Shown here: positions 45,225-54,697 of the stretch, in pieces
Position numbering within the stretch: position 1 is the stretch's first letter
Layout: every line of letters starts with the position of its first letter
Origin: Agrypnia vestita
Lineage: Eukaryota; Arthropoda; Insecta; Trichoptera; Phryganeidae
NCBI GenBank assembly: GCA_016648135.1
Contig: JADDOH010000501.1
Span: forward strand, 124,001-188,000
Direction of reading: 5' to 3'
DNA: 64,000 nt
Position numbers and translations under genes: made by a program
Notes under the pieces: model-generated
What the model saw: only the letters and a program-made list of their open reading frames with translations
Told to the model about the DNA's origin: nothing
Database searches by the model: none

Positions 45225-45900
45225 TAATATTTACATTTTATTTTCAATTAAACACAATTCTTACGTAATACTTATCCACTAGAAAAAAATTATCACTAAC
45301 CTAAAACTAACCTTAGCCTAAACGCAAGCAGTCCGGATCCACAAAGTTTATCGTGTCCTTATTACACTTATCACTACGAAAAACCAGTGTTCACAAAACA
45401 CGTATCGCCGTCGCTATCGTGGAGGCCATGCGTGGCGAGTCGCTCGCGCGCGCGCATCAGCCGCCGGCCCCGCGGATTTCGCGGTCGGCTGGGGGGGGCA
45501 TCTGGCCGCCGCAGTTCTTGTCCCAGGCCACGCGCACTGTCGCGTCGCGCCACTGCATCCGCTTCGTCGGGAGGCATCTGGCCTCCCTCTGGAACTCCTC
45601 GCCGTGGAACCGGTCACCACTGAGGCTCGGTGACCGTCGCTTCTCCGACTACTTCCTCTGCTGCCAATGGCGTCACAACCGGCGCTAGAAAAAATATCGG
45701 CCACCCAAGCAGGTGGCGTTCCGAGGTGAGAGATTCGGCCTCGGGGGAAAGAATCGACACACACGCCAAGAGATCGGGATGGATACCCTCGGGCGGGTGC
45801 CTGCACCCGAGGTACATTCTCGCTGCCCGGGGAGCTGTTCCCCGCGCACTCTCCTTCCCCTCCCCTGCTCTGCATTCGGGGCGTTCAAAGACGTCTAATT
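45225..45900 (-). other. GC-rich island, probably a transposon fragment
   Basis: 45410-45880 is strikingly GC-rich against an AT-rich background, so all six frames are fairly open. On the minus strand one frame reads MYLGCRHPPEGIHPDLLACV, LTSERHLLGWPIFFLAP and EEVVGEATVTEPQW. The minus-strand downstream side becomes AT-rich and contains AATAAA near 45240, like a 3' UTR. This suggests a minus-strand, 5'-truncated retroelement end, but no reverse-transcriptase or other diagnostic motif is visible. No host gene is supported. Confidence 0.4.
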
Positions 45901-46129
45901 ATTATTTAGCTTAATCTACGGCCTACAATCAGATTATTAAATAACGCGGCAAAATCAGGAATGTGTTGTTTACGCGCATCTGTTTTTGCCGGTTCAGAAA
46001 AAAGTCAGGCACATGTGTGCCCTCGAACTTAAGGGTGTAATTCCGAGAAAACGCGATTTCGGATCGGCACAAATAACCGCGGTTACGTCAAGTTAAATTC
46101 TTAATCAGCGTGAAACCATACCACACTCC

Positions 46130-47136
46130 ACCTGAATATGGCCTGCTGTAAGATATTTTTAATAAATTTTGGCATTATGTATTATTGCAAAATGTTGAAA
46201 GGCATTTGTAAGCGTATCATTACAGTTTTGCACATTGCAGCGATCACTAAATATAATTATGTGCTTTTTTTTATCTTCTATTCCTTCTAGAAAATTTATG
46301 AGACAAGACGTAAAAATATTGGTGTTCATTCCATCTTCTCCTTCATGTCAAAACTATAACAAACAACACTGCCATCTTTTTCATAATAAATCGTAAATTG
46401 ATGCACACATCATTTTAATCTAAAATATTGTGCCCCAACTAATTAGAGGAATGGTCTGTATAGCTTGTAAATCGACTCTAATTACATGGATTTCTCCATT
46501 ACACATCTCTTTTCATCTAAATCTTTTATTGCTCAATCTTTTGCTGCGATGTGTGCTTGATACTCTTCTTCTTGAACATTTTTATTCTTATAGCGTAACA
46601 CAGATCGCACTGATACTTTTTCAGCTTATAAATTCCTAAATTTTTTCATGAACTACAATCAAAAAACACTTATAAATAGGTTTTTCTTTGTTTGGAAAGT
46701 TTTCTGTTAAATATTTCTCGAAAGTCTTATAAATCCCTTCAAGACCTACAATCTACCTCTAAATAAACATGAGATGGCACTTCAAGAACTGAATCCAAAA
46801 AAGACTTGATGTGATCAATTTTAGCAACGATTAAAGGTTTTGGTTTTTACACTTTAAGGAGTTTCTTTGTCATACCAACCGAATTTGTGGCACTCTTAAC
46901 CCAGTTTAAAACTGCCCATTCTCCCAAACATAATATACTAAGGAACATATTTTACACACCGGCTTAATTTGATTATCATCTTTCAAAAAATACTAAAACG
47001 TATTCGTTCTTTGAGACGGAACGCCTTTCAAAGACTTTTATGTACAACCATTGCATTAACATATGATTTTCTTTCATCCCAAAATGATCGGAACCCTTCA
47101 GCTCTTTCTGCTCCAGAAATTTCTTAACATTTTTAA
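46130..47136. other. No feature recognised
   Basis: AT-rich intergenic sequence between the GC-rich island and the deleted mariner. Confidence 0.45.
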
Positions 47137-47138
47137 TA

Positions 47139-48252
47139 TTAGGTCCTTACATATGAAATTGGCGTTTAGTATGGGAGGAACATAAAGCCGATTTTTTTTT
47201 ATTACAATATTTTTATTTAATCAAAGTATGTACCATTGCTATCTATGCACTTTTGCTATCTCATAGGTAGTTCATCGATCCCTTTACTAAAAAAACCATT
47301 CGGACGGGAATCAATAAAATCTTTGAAGGCGGTTTGGACTGCCCCATCGGAGTTGAATTTTTTCCTTTGCAAGAAGTTATCCAAATTTCGAAAAAAATGG
47401 TAATCTGTTGGGGCAAGGTCCGGAGAGTACGGTGGATGTCTTAGACATTCCAATTGAAGCTCCTCTAATTTGGTAGCCGTCTGTTGTGCAGTGTGTGGTC
47501 TAGCGTTATCATGAAGCAGCAGTGGCCTAGAGCGATTAACCAGCCTCGGTTGTTTAGCAGCTATCTTTTCCATCATGGTTTGCAGTTGCTGACAATAGAC
47601 ATCTGCCGTAATCGTCTGGCCAGATTTAAGATTTAAAATCCCTTCATTATGTGCCGGTTGAGTAATGCAACGCAGCAGTCAACGCGCGTTTGTTGATTTG
47701 CTTCACTCAATTCGTGAGGTACCCACCTTTCAAGCTTTTTCACCTTACCAATTTGCTTCAAGTGGATTAAAACAGTTTTATCACTAACACCGCAGCCTGC
47801 AGCTAACTCGGATGTGGTTTGCGATGGATCCGCTTCCACAATAGCCTTCAATTCTTCATTATCAACTTTGGTCTCCGGCCGTCCACGGGGCTTGTTCTGC
47901 AGGTCGAAATTTCCAGAACGAAAACGTTGGAACCAAAAACGCACTGTGTTTTCTTTTGCGGCACCGTCGCCATACACATCATTAATCCTTCGAGAAGTTT
48001 CTGCAGCACTGGTGCCACGGTGGAACTCGTACTCGTAAATAACGCGATATTTCAAGTTTTTCATTTTGTAAACTGAGTGACGCAAAGAAAAAAACAATTG
48101 AGGAAAAAACAAATGAATTATAATTTTCAAAATACAAATACATGAGTAAATAGCTGTATAAATTTGGATTTGGAATTCCTAACCAAAGAGAAGATATTTG
48201 AGATCAAATTTGCCAGTATGGCAAAACACCAATTTCATATGTAAGGACCTAA
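47139..48252 (-). mobile_element. Internally deleted mariner, near-identical to the 12994 element
   Basis: Bounded by the same inverted repeats (TTAGGTCCTTACATATGAAA at 47139; inverse ending at 48252, one mismatch) and flanking TA (47137-47138 and 48253-48254). Its length, 1114 bp, equals 1286 minus a 171-bp deletion and a 1-bp deletion. The deletion junction lies at TTTTAAATC/TTAAATCTGG near 47628, between two copies of TTAAATC in the parent (13611-13617 and 13789-13795). It is non-autonomous but keeps both ends, so it could be mobilised by an intact transposase. Confidence 0.95.
47256..48064 (-). pseudogene. Broken mariner transposase
   Basis: Reading from 48064, the first ~137 residues match the intact copy except one Ala-to-Ser change. 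A one-base deletion in the ACAATAATG stretch then shifts the frame (giving RHIMKGF-stop at 47633-47635). The following 171-bp deletion removes the first catalytic Asp (TCDEKW). The frame resumes with MMEKIAAK and HDNARPHTA to the end, with Leu-to-Ile and Val-to-Gly changes. No functional protein can be made. Confidence 0.95.
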
Positions 48253-48307
48253 TATTAATTCTTTCACACTTTTTGAAACACATGTGGCCTTTAAAGTTCT
48301 CCGTTTT

Positions 48308-48495
48308 CGTATCAACTATCCTAATTTCAAATGTCTGTTGGTCTGTAACATTTGTTACTTGCCGGAATTATAACTTTAAATAATTAGAGTGTGACACGCA
48401 ATCAGCTTGCTGCTCAGGTTACATGCAAGAGTCATTATTAATTATTATCATGTCTTATGATTTTTCTGGAGTTTACGGCTAGTTTCTGTACTAAA
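48308..48495 (+). repeat. Dispersed repeat family B
   Basis: ATCAACTATCCTAATTTCAA, TTAGAGTGTGACACGCAATC and TTTTTCTGGAGTTTACGGCT. Starts ~55 bp beyond the end of the deleted mariner. Confidence 0.65.
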
Positions 48496-48553
48496 AACTC
48501 CTAATCCTTTCTTTTTTTTTAAGGAAGCGTACTCTTTTCTAGTCCAAATTTTA

Positions 48554-49003
48554 TTATTGTCTTGACCCTTCCTTGCTTTTTCTCTTTATTAATCCACTAT
48601 TTTCATCTAAAGTTTCACCAGTATCTTCTAAATCGGTTGATGAACTTTTATTAGGATCAAGATCAGGATTAAAGTCGCTGTTACTGTCTGAAATAAAGAA
48701 ATTGGATGAAGAGGATTCTAGATTTTGAGATGACAAAGGAAGCGCGATAAGATGTTTATCTAGAAAATAAGAAGGAAAGCAAGACAGGTTTTCTGAATAA
48801 TACATGTTTTCATTATCCGAATCCAAACCAGGTCGATACTTCCCGATAAGAAGTTGAGAAAGTAAGGTGACGATATTAACTCTTTGAAGAATATATGAGT
48901 ATTTAGGTGAACGGCCATATCCACACATCCAAATAGAAGTGAGGTTTGTATTTTTTAATAGGAACACAGCAAAGTATATAACTTCTATCAAAAAACATTT
49001 CAT
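48554..49003 (-). CDS. Hypothetical secreted acidic protein, 149 residues
   Basis: Not recognised. A single open frame on the minus strand. The first ~25 residues (MKCFLIEVIYFAVFLLKN...) are hydrophobic enough for a signal peptide. A middle section has LQRVNIVTLLSQLLIGKYRP. The C-terminal ~60 residues are Ser/Asp-rich (SDSNSDFNPDLDPNKSSSTD) and end in a basic KRKSKEGSRQ. A TATA-like TTATATAAAT lies on the minus strand at 49061-49070, about 60 bp upstream of the ATG. It sits between SDR paralogues 1 and 2 on the opposite strand. Real gene or chance frame cannot be decided; composition and the signal-like start favour a small gene. Confidence 0.4.
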   Translation of the reverse strand: MKCFLIEVIYFAVFLLKNTNLTSIWMCGYGRSPKYSYILQRVNIVTLLSQLLIGKYRPGLDSDNENMYYSENLSCFPSYFLDKHLIALPLSSQNLESSSSNFFISDSNSDFNPDLDPNKSSSTDLEDTGETLDENSGLIKRKSKEGSRQ

Positions 49004-49082
49004 TACTTTTTTGTCAAAAACAATTTTACAGAATCATCCTGTTTGCATAAGCATACTCATATTTATATAAGATAAACATACC

Positions 49083-49109
49083 TACTCAAGTGTATTTGAC
49101 ACTTGAGTA
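49083..49109. other. Perfect 10-bp hairpin between divergent genes
   Basis: TACTCAAGTG and CACTTGAGTA flank a 7-base loop. A further inverted pair, ATAAGCATACTCA (49047-49059) and GAGTATGCTTAT (49105-49116), overlaps it. It lies between the minus-strand hypothetical gene and SDR paralogue 2. Confidence 0.6.
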
Positions 49110-49255
49110 TGCTTATCTATTATTAATGGATGAAATAACATTATATCAGTCGACTTTCAAAGGCATAATCTTATAATCAAATCATTTGTGGGTGTGGATA
49201 CATTGATTTATAAAAAAATATATTGTTGATTGTTTTTTGTGATTAAATAATCAAA

Positions 49256-50026
49256 ATGAACTTTGATGGAAAAGTTGTGTTGATAACAGGCGCAAGCTCC
49301 GGCATAGGAGCGGCAACTGCGGTTCATCTTTCAAAACTTGGAGCGAAACTTTCATTGACAGGTCGAAATGAAATCAACCTCAACAAAACTGCTGAAGAAT
49401 GTGAGAAGTCCCACAATTTGAAACCATTAACCACCATCGGAGACGTATCCTGTGAATCAGATATTGAAAGAATTCTAGAATCTACTATAAAGCATTTCGG
49501 AAGGCTAAATGTGTTGATAAATAATGTGGGTATTTTAGAACTAGGAAGTATAGAAAATACAAGCTTAGCACAGTACGATCGGATCATGAATACAAATGTG
49601 TGTTCAATTTATAAACTCACAATGCTGGCAGTACCTCATTTGATTAAATCCAAAGGAAACATTGTCAATGTTTCCAGTATAAATGGGATACGATCATTTG
49701 CAAATTTATTGGCCTACTGCGTATCCAAATCAGCTTTGGACCAATTTACGAGATGTACCGCTCTTGAATTGGCAGCAAAACAAGTCAGAGTGAACTCAGT
49801 CAATCCTGGTATCATTGTGACAAACATTCATAAAAGAGGAGCGATGGATGATGAGACATATAAAAAATTCTTGGAACGTGCAAAAGAGACCCATCCACTT
49901 CAACGTGCAGGGCAGCCAGAGGAAGTAGCAGATTCCATTGCCTTTCTTGCCAGTGATGCAGCCAGTAACATCACTGGTGTCACATTGCCAGTTGACGGGG
50001 GTAGGCATGCCCTATGTCCACGGTAG
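49256..50026 (+). CDS. Classical SDR-family oxidoreductase, paralogue 2
   Basis: 256 residues, single exon. All core features are conserved at the same positions as paralogue 1: TGASSGIG (11-18), N114, S141, Y154, K158 and VDGGR. One deviation: the NNAG motif (89-92) reads NNVG. That motif stabilises the central beta-sheet in this family, and Val for Ala is unusual, so activity may differ. The frame is otherwise intact, with mostly conservative changes from paralogue 1 (41 of 256 by my count), which indicates selection after duplication. Cytosolic, substrate unknown. Confidence 0.94.
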   Translation: MNFDGKVVLITGASSGIGAATAVHLSKLGAKLSLTGRNEINLNKTAEECEKSHNLKPLTTIGDVSCESDIERILESTIKHFGRLNVLINNVGILELGSIENTSLAQYDRIMNTNVCSIYKLTMLAVPHLIKSKGNIVNVSSINGIRSFANLLAYCVSKSALDQFTRCTALELAAKQVRVNSVNPGIIVTNIHKRGAMDDETYKKFLERAKETHPLQRAGQPEEVADSIAFLASDAASNITGVTLPVDGGRHALCPR

Positions 50027-50764
50027 AATTTGATATTGAACTTCATTATTACATATTATGTTAAAACTTTTGGAATTTTTTTATTTTATCTGGATAAAAA
50101 TGTTTTGTTTTACGTAAAAAAAAAACAGTAATATCATAATAGAGAATTTAAAAGACCACAAATAAAGATAAAATTATATTTTTGTGCATCCACATTAAAA
50201 ATCCTTGAAACATGCCACAGAGAAAACCACTAAACTTGCTGGTTAGCCCGAATAAATAGCAGATTTTATTTGGTTGTCTTTCCGGTCAGTGACATGTCCG
50301 CTTGTAAGTTATCAGTCAGTTTACAGATGAAAGTAAGTTCACCCTAAATATTAAAGTTTTTGAAAGTAGATAGATATATAGGTATGTATACCTAAAAAAA
50401 ATTATGTATCATTCAACCCTAAAAGAAAAATATTAATCATTCAAAATAAACTTTTATAATGAATCCACGTCAAACTAATTAATGATTCTGTTCAAAATAA
50501 TTAGTTAGTTCAAATTAATAGTTTATTTGCTGTGAAGGTATGCTGATTTGAACAACTGGATGTATTTGGTAACTTAAACTACTTTATCACCTACCAACAG
50601 ATATCTCATTCCAAAATCTAATATGTATGTAATTATTTGTGTCGCTTTGTATCATACCAAATTTATCTTAGGATGGAAATATATTCTGTAAATGTACAAA
50701 GTTATTTATGCTTTTTATTTGAACATAAACATCTTAAAATAATATTCTTTATATCCACCTAATC

Positions 50765-51230
50765 AAACATAATAATTTCAATGTCTGCCCGTCTGTCTGT
50801 CTGTCAAGCAATGACACAGATCCATGTAACTATGTCCATGTAACTTTGTGTAACATCCGTAATTTCGTTTGAATTCACAGCTAAAAAAATCTAATTAAGC
50901 GGCTGGAGGTGGGGCTTGAACCCCGGATCAGCAAACCTGAAGGCAGTAACAATAGCGATATTGTTATCGCCGAGCCTGCATAACCCGTCAAAAATACAGT
51001 ATTTGTAGGACTAGGTAAAGACACAAACTATTTCATATTCCGCCAAATCGCCAGGATTTAGACTAGTACCTTTAACTGCCAGCAGGGGAAAAAAATGTTA
51101 AAATATTTTGAAAAAAGTCGTTATTACTATTATTTCATGGGTATCGGCTAGAAATATGTAAATACTAAATACTCATTCTTTAGGAACCGGCATGTAAAAA
51201 TTCCATCATTTTTGACAGCTATAATAATAA
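50765..51230 (+). repeat. Dispersed repeat family D
   Basis: Same order of words as 32879-33260: a (CTGT)n-like stretch, TGGAGGTGGGGCTTGAACCC, an AACAAT/ATTGTT stem in place of the GC hairpin, ATTCTTTAGGAACCGGCATG. It lies between SDR paralogues 2 and 3. Confidence 0.65.
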
Positions 51231-51651
51231 TGTTTCTATTAAGTTTAATGAGATGTAAATACCTTTAAAAAATAATAGCTCTTAAATTAAAAAAATAAAG
51301 TTATTGCTGAAAAGATTAAATTTCACATGTGTGATACCTACACAACAAATCGAAATATGCTCAATTCTTTAATTATTTGAAATACCTATATATTATAATA
51401 GGTATAACTTGGTCAGGGAAATTGAGTTGTCATTAACTATTTGTATTATTATTCTAGAATCTTTTAGTTATTTAATATTATATCTCTTGATTCAAAATGA
51501 ATTGAACCATCATTGACGTAGTCCACACATGTGTGAATAATGCAACTGTAGATTGGTGTTGACGCAACTCTATTCAAAATCTTGGAACAGTAACGAAGGT
51601 TTAAATTTGTACCTATTTATCATGAATTCTGATCAAAAGAATAATATGTAC

Positions 51652-51827
51652 CTTTAAATAAAATAACTCTTAGTTTAACACCACTTTATTGAGTTTAAAC
51701 CGACTAGTTTCGACTCGCAGCTGAGTCTTCATCAACATTCAGTTAATACTGAATATAGCTGTGAGTCGAAACTAGTTGGTTTAAACTCAATAAAGTGGTG
51801 TTAAACAAAGAGTTATTTTATTTAAAG
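51652..51827. repeat. Foldback with hammerhead-like core, probable Penelope-type terminal repeats
   Basis: Two 71-bp inverted arms (51652-51722 and 51757-51827) with about three mismatches flank a 34-bp spacer. On the minus strand, 51735-51707 reads TTGATGA-A-GACTC-loop-GAGTC-GAAAC. That is the hammerhead ribozyme core arrangement (CUGAUGA, stem II, GAAA) with one core change, C to U at the first position. Penelope-like elements are known to carry hammerhead motifs in their terminal repeats. No reverse transcriptase or GIY-YIG domain is present here, so the assignment rests on the motif. Confidence 0.6.
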
Positions 51828-52327
51828 ATATTATGTCTCACCGCAATGTGTTTGCTACGTGTGAAAAAAAAAAGAATAATATGTGTTCTCTCATCTCCTG
51901 AATTTATATTTTTATCTGTAAATTAAACGAAAAACAAATTATTGTATTACCAGGTCTTTGGTCTAATAAACATACCAATAATTATTTATCACAATCTTGC
52001 AGGATCCACAATTTACTTTCCATTTCAGAAAATTTTACGAAGTGCCCCTGTCTATCATTTTTCTAATGTAATCCAATTATCTAATGTCTCACTTATCTTA
52101 CCGCGAGCGAAGATAATAAATATATGTGTTCTAAAAAAACTTATCTTGTTTACTTTCGTGACATTAGATAATAAATATAGCTACATATTATCATTCAATC
52201 CAGTAACATAATATCAGTACGGTGTATACCTATAACTTTAGTCGGTTCCGTGTTTTCTAACATTTGTAGCTTATTTTATAAATTAATTAAAGTCCTCCTA
52301 AAACCGTATAGCTACATATAGTACGAA

Positions 52328-53104
52328 ATGGCAATGAATTTCGCCGGAAAAGTCGTCCTAATCACGGGCGCCAGCTCAGGGATCGGCGCCGCCACAGCTG
52401 TTCATCTGTCAAAATTAGGGGCGCAGCTGTCACTCACGGGACGAAACTTGGGTAACCTCAATAAAGTAGGTGATGAATGCGAAAAGTCGCATAACATCAA
52501 ACCATTCATTGTAACCGGAGATGTGAATAATGAATCTGACATTGAAAACATTTTAACATCGACAATCGCTCATTATGGAAAACTTGATGTGCTCGTCAAC
52601 AACGCTGGTGTTATAGAACTTGGAAGCATAGAAAACACAAGTTTGGGACAGTATGACCGAGTCATGAACACAAATGTTCGTTCTATATATCAACTTACAA
52701 TGTTGGCAGTTCCACATCTGGTGAAAACACAAGGCAGTGTTGTAAATGTATCCAGCGTAAATGGAATAAGATCATTTTCCAATGTGTTGGCCTACTGTGT
52801 ATCTAAAGCAGCGTTGGATCAGTTTACACACTGCGTTGCTTTGGAACTCGCACCGAAGCAGGTACGAGTAAATTCGGTGAATCCGGGAGTAATTGTCACC
52901 AACCTTCAAAAAAGCGGTGGTATGGATGATAAGACATATAAACAATTTCTAGAGCGTTCCAAGGAGACACACGCCCTGCAGAGACCAGGACAGCCCGAGG
53001 AAGTTGCTGAAGCTATTGCCTTCCTCGCTAGTAGCGCTGCGAGTAACATTACAGGAGTGACACTGCCTGTAGATGGAGGTCGCCATGCGATGTGTCCCAG
53101 ATAA
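52328..53104 (+). CDS. Classical SDR-family oxidoreductase, paralogue 3
   Basis: 258 residues from MAMNF. The second ATG (52334) would align with the starts of paralogues 1 and 2, and either could be used. TGASSGIG, NNAG, MNTN, NVSS, YCVSK and VDGGR are all present. I count 206 of 256 residues shared with paralogue 1. Its codon use is visibly less AT-rich than that of the other two. Single exon. A polyadenylation signal AATAAA lies near 53191. Likely the oldest branch of the array. Confidence 0.95.
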   Translation: MAMNFAGKVVLITGASSGIGAATAVHLSKLGAQLSLTGRNLGNLNKVGDECEKSHNIKPFIVTGDVNNESDIENILTSTIAHYGKLDVLVNNAGVIELGSIENTSLGQYDRVMNTNVRSIYQLTMLAVPHLVKTQGSVVNVSSVNGIRSFSNVLAYCVSKAALDQFTHCVALELAPKQVRVNSVNPGVIVTNLQKSGGMDDKTYKQFLERSKETHALQRPGQPEEVAEAIAFLASSAASNITGVTLPVDGGRHAMCPR

Positions 53105-54189
53105 ACTAATGTCAATTAATATGATGGCAAAGCCTAGTTGCCCCCTCTAATGCAAAAAGTTTTTTTATTGTATTGTCTAATATTTTTATAAAATAAATTT
53201 TCTACTCATGAAATATTGTGCGTAAAAATATTTTTTTCTTTGATGAAGAGTTCATCCTGATCTGGCAAAGAATATTCGCAATACTGATAAATAATTCGTG
53301 ATTCATATAGAAATTGTCTATAAATTCAAAAGAAACATTCACCATTCTTCTTTGATGACTTTTACTACCCTCACTATCATTATTATTTATTATAATTATT
53401 GGAAGAAAACAATTCAAATTTCAAAGGGGCTCAACTATTTTTGGCCTCGTGTATCCACCATTTTAAATTAAAATATTTTGTAAATCAATAGAGAAAATGT
53501 AGGTACGTATGTAAATACATGTTTTAAATTTCTAATGAATTTTCCTTATTCAAATTATTTTTAAATTTCATGATTTTTCTTTGTTTCAATATGGATTGAC
53601 TATTGTTGACCAAAAAAAGTTGAAATATGTCTTGGAGAAGAAATTACTAGTGCAAAATTTGTATATTTTGGCAGTCAACACAAAATTTCACAATGATCCA
53701 ATAACAATAAAACCAAATAAATTCATAAAAAATGCCTGGACATGTAAGTTTGATTGATTGATGTGAATTGGTGGAAGGAAAAGTCCTGTAACCGTCTGAC
53801 ACCAGAAATAAATTTATGAGTCATAAATGCGGAAACCGAGCTTAAGGAATTACCTTTTTCCATTATTCTTACCATACACATTACTACTATAATTTTGTTA
53901 TTATTTATTTATGAATTGCTCTTGAGGAAATCCATCAAAAAGGAATTTCTGCATTTTCTGGGTAGATTTTTCCAGGATATTCTGCCATGTGGACGTCCAT
54001 GGACAGAGAACAAAAGAATATGAGGGATATAAAATCAAAGGCAGCATTATACTACTGACACATTTCTGAGATAAATACAAAAAAACCTGCCACTACTCAA
54101 GGAAATTTCTTGGAACCTATTTGAAATAAGTTTAAAAACAATTGCCACCTCAGTTTTCCTTTTATATATGTATATTATTTATTAAAAAA

Positions 54190-54300
54190 ACAAACTTTTT
54201 ATTTAATACGGATATTGCTGTGTTTGCTATCAAATAGTAGACATTGCTGCTTTTGCTATTTACATAATTGAATATTGCTGTCATTGCTATGATGTATCAG
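54190..54300 (+). repeat. Three imperfect ATTGCTG-N-TTTGCTAT units
   Basis: GATATTGCTGTGTTTGCTAT, GACATTGCTGCTTTTGCTAT and AATATTGCTGTCATTGCTAT occur at ~40-bp spacing. They relate to the TTGCTGCCTTTGC motif of repeat family C. Confidence 0.6.
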
Positions 54301-54449
54301 TCTAAAATTGAATCAACTCTCACTTTAGTATAAAGCGGCCAGTTTTTCTTGTGACACATCCTTGAGTGTTGATTGGTTGAAGTGGATTTTGCTTTATTTG
54401 TTTTTAATAGTAATTTTGAAAAATGATTTTGAAAAGGATAGAACTAAAT

Positions 54450-54580
54450 TTCTTATAAAATCTCGAATTCAGTTTATTCTAAATAAGTAATCGTCAATGA
54501 CTGCATTCAAAATATTTATTTTAATTTTTTGTAAGCATATTTGGATAAAGTTGCCTTTGCTTCTATTCCCCTCATATATT
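54450..54580 (+). repeat. Repeat family C
   Basis: ATAAAATCTCGAATTCAGTT, GTCAATGACTGCATTCAAAA and TTGCCTTTGCTTCTATTCC follow the order of the copy at 17985-18110. It lies ~120 bp upstream of the first tubulin exon. Confidence 0.55.
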
Positions 54581-54697
54581 AACAATTATCTAATTTTTTT
54601 TAAATCAATATATCATTTTTTGCAAAAAGGTGTACCTCACCATTTACCCTATGTTTATAAAAATATTTGCCTTATGATATTTAACAATCATCCCAAG

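Noticed and set aside
45353..45914. Several overlapping ORFs of 60-153 codons
   Set aside because: They lie in a GC-rich block where stop codons are rare in every frame; no domain is recognisable.
54497..54697. N-terminal extension of the tubulin frame (Met at 54497)
   Set aside because: It is low-complexity, part of it is repeat family C, and tubulins start MRE-; a splice acceptor-like AAG precedes AGAGAAGTT.
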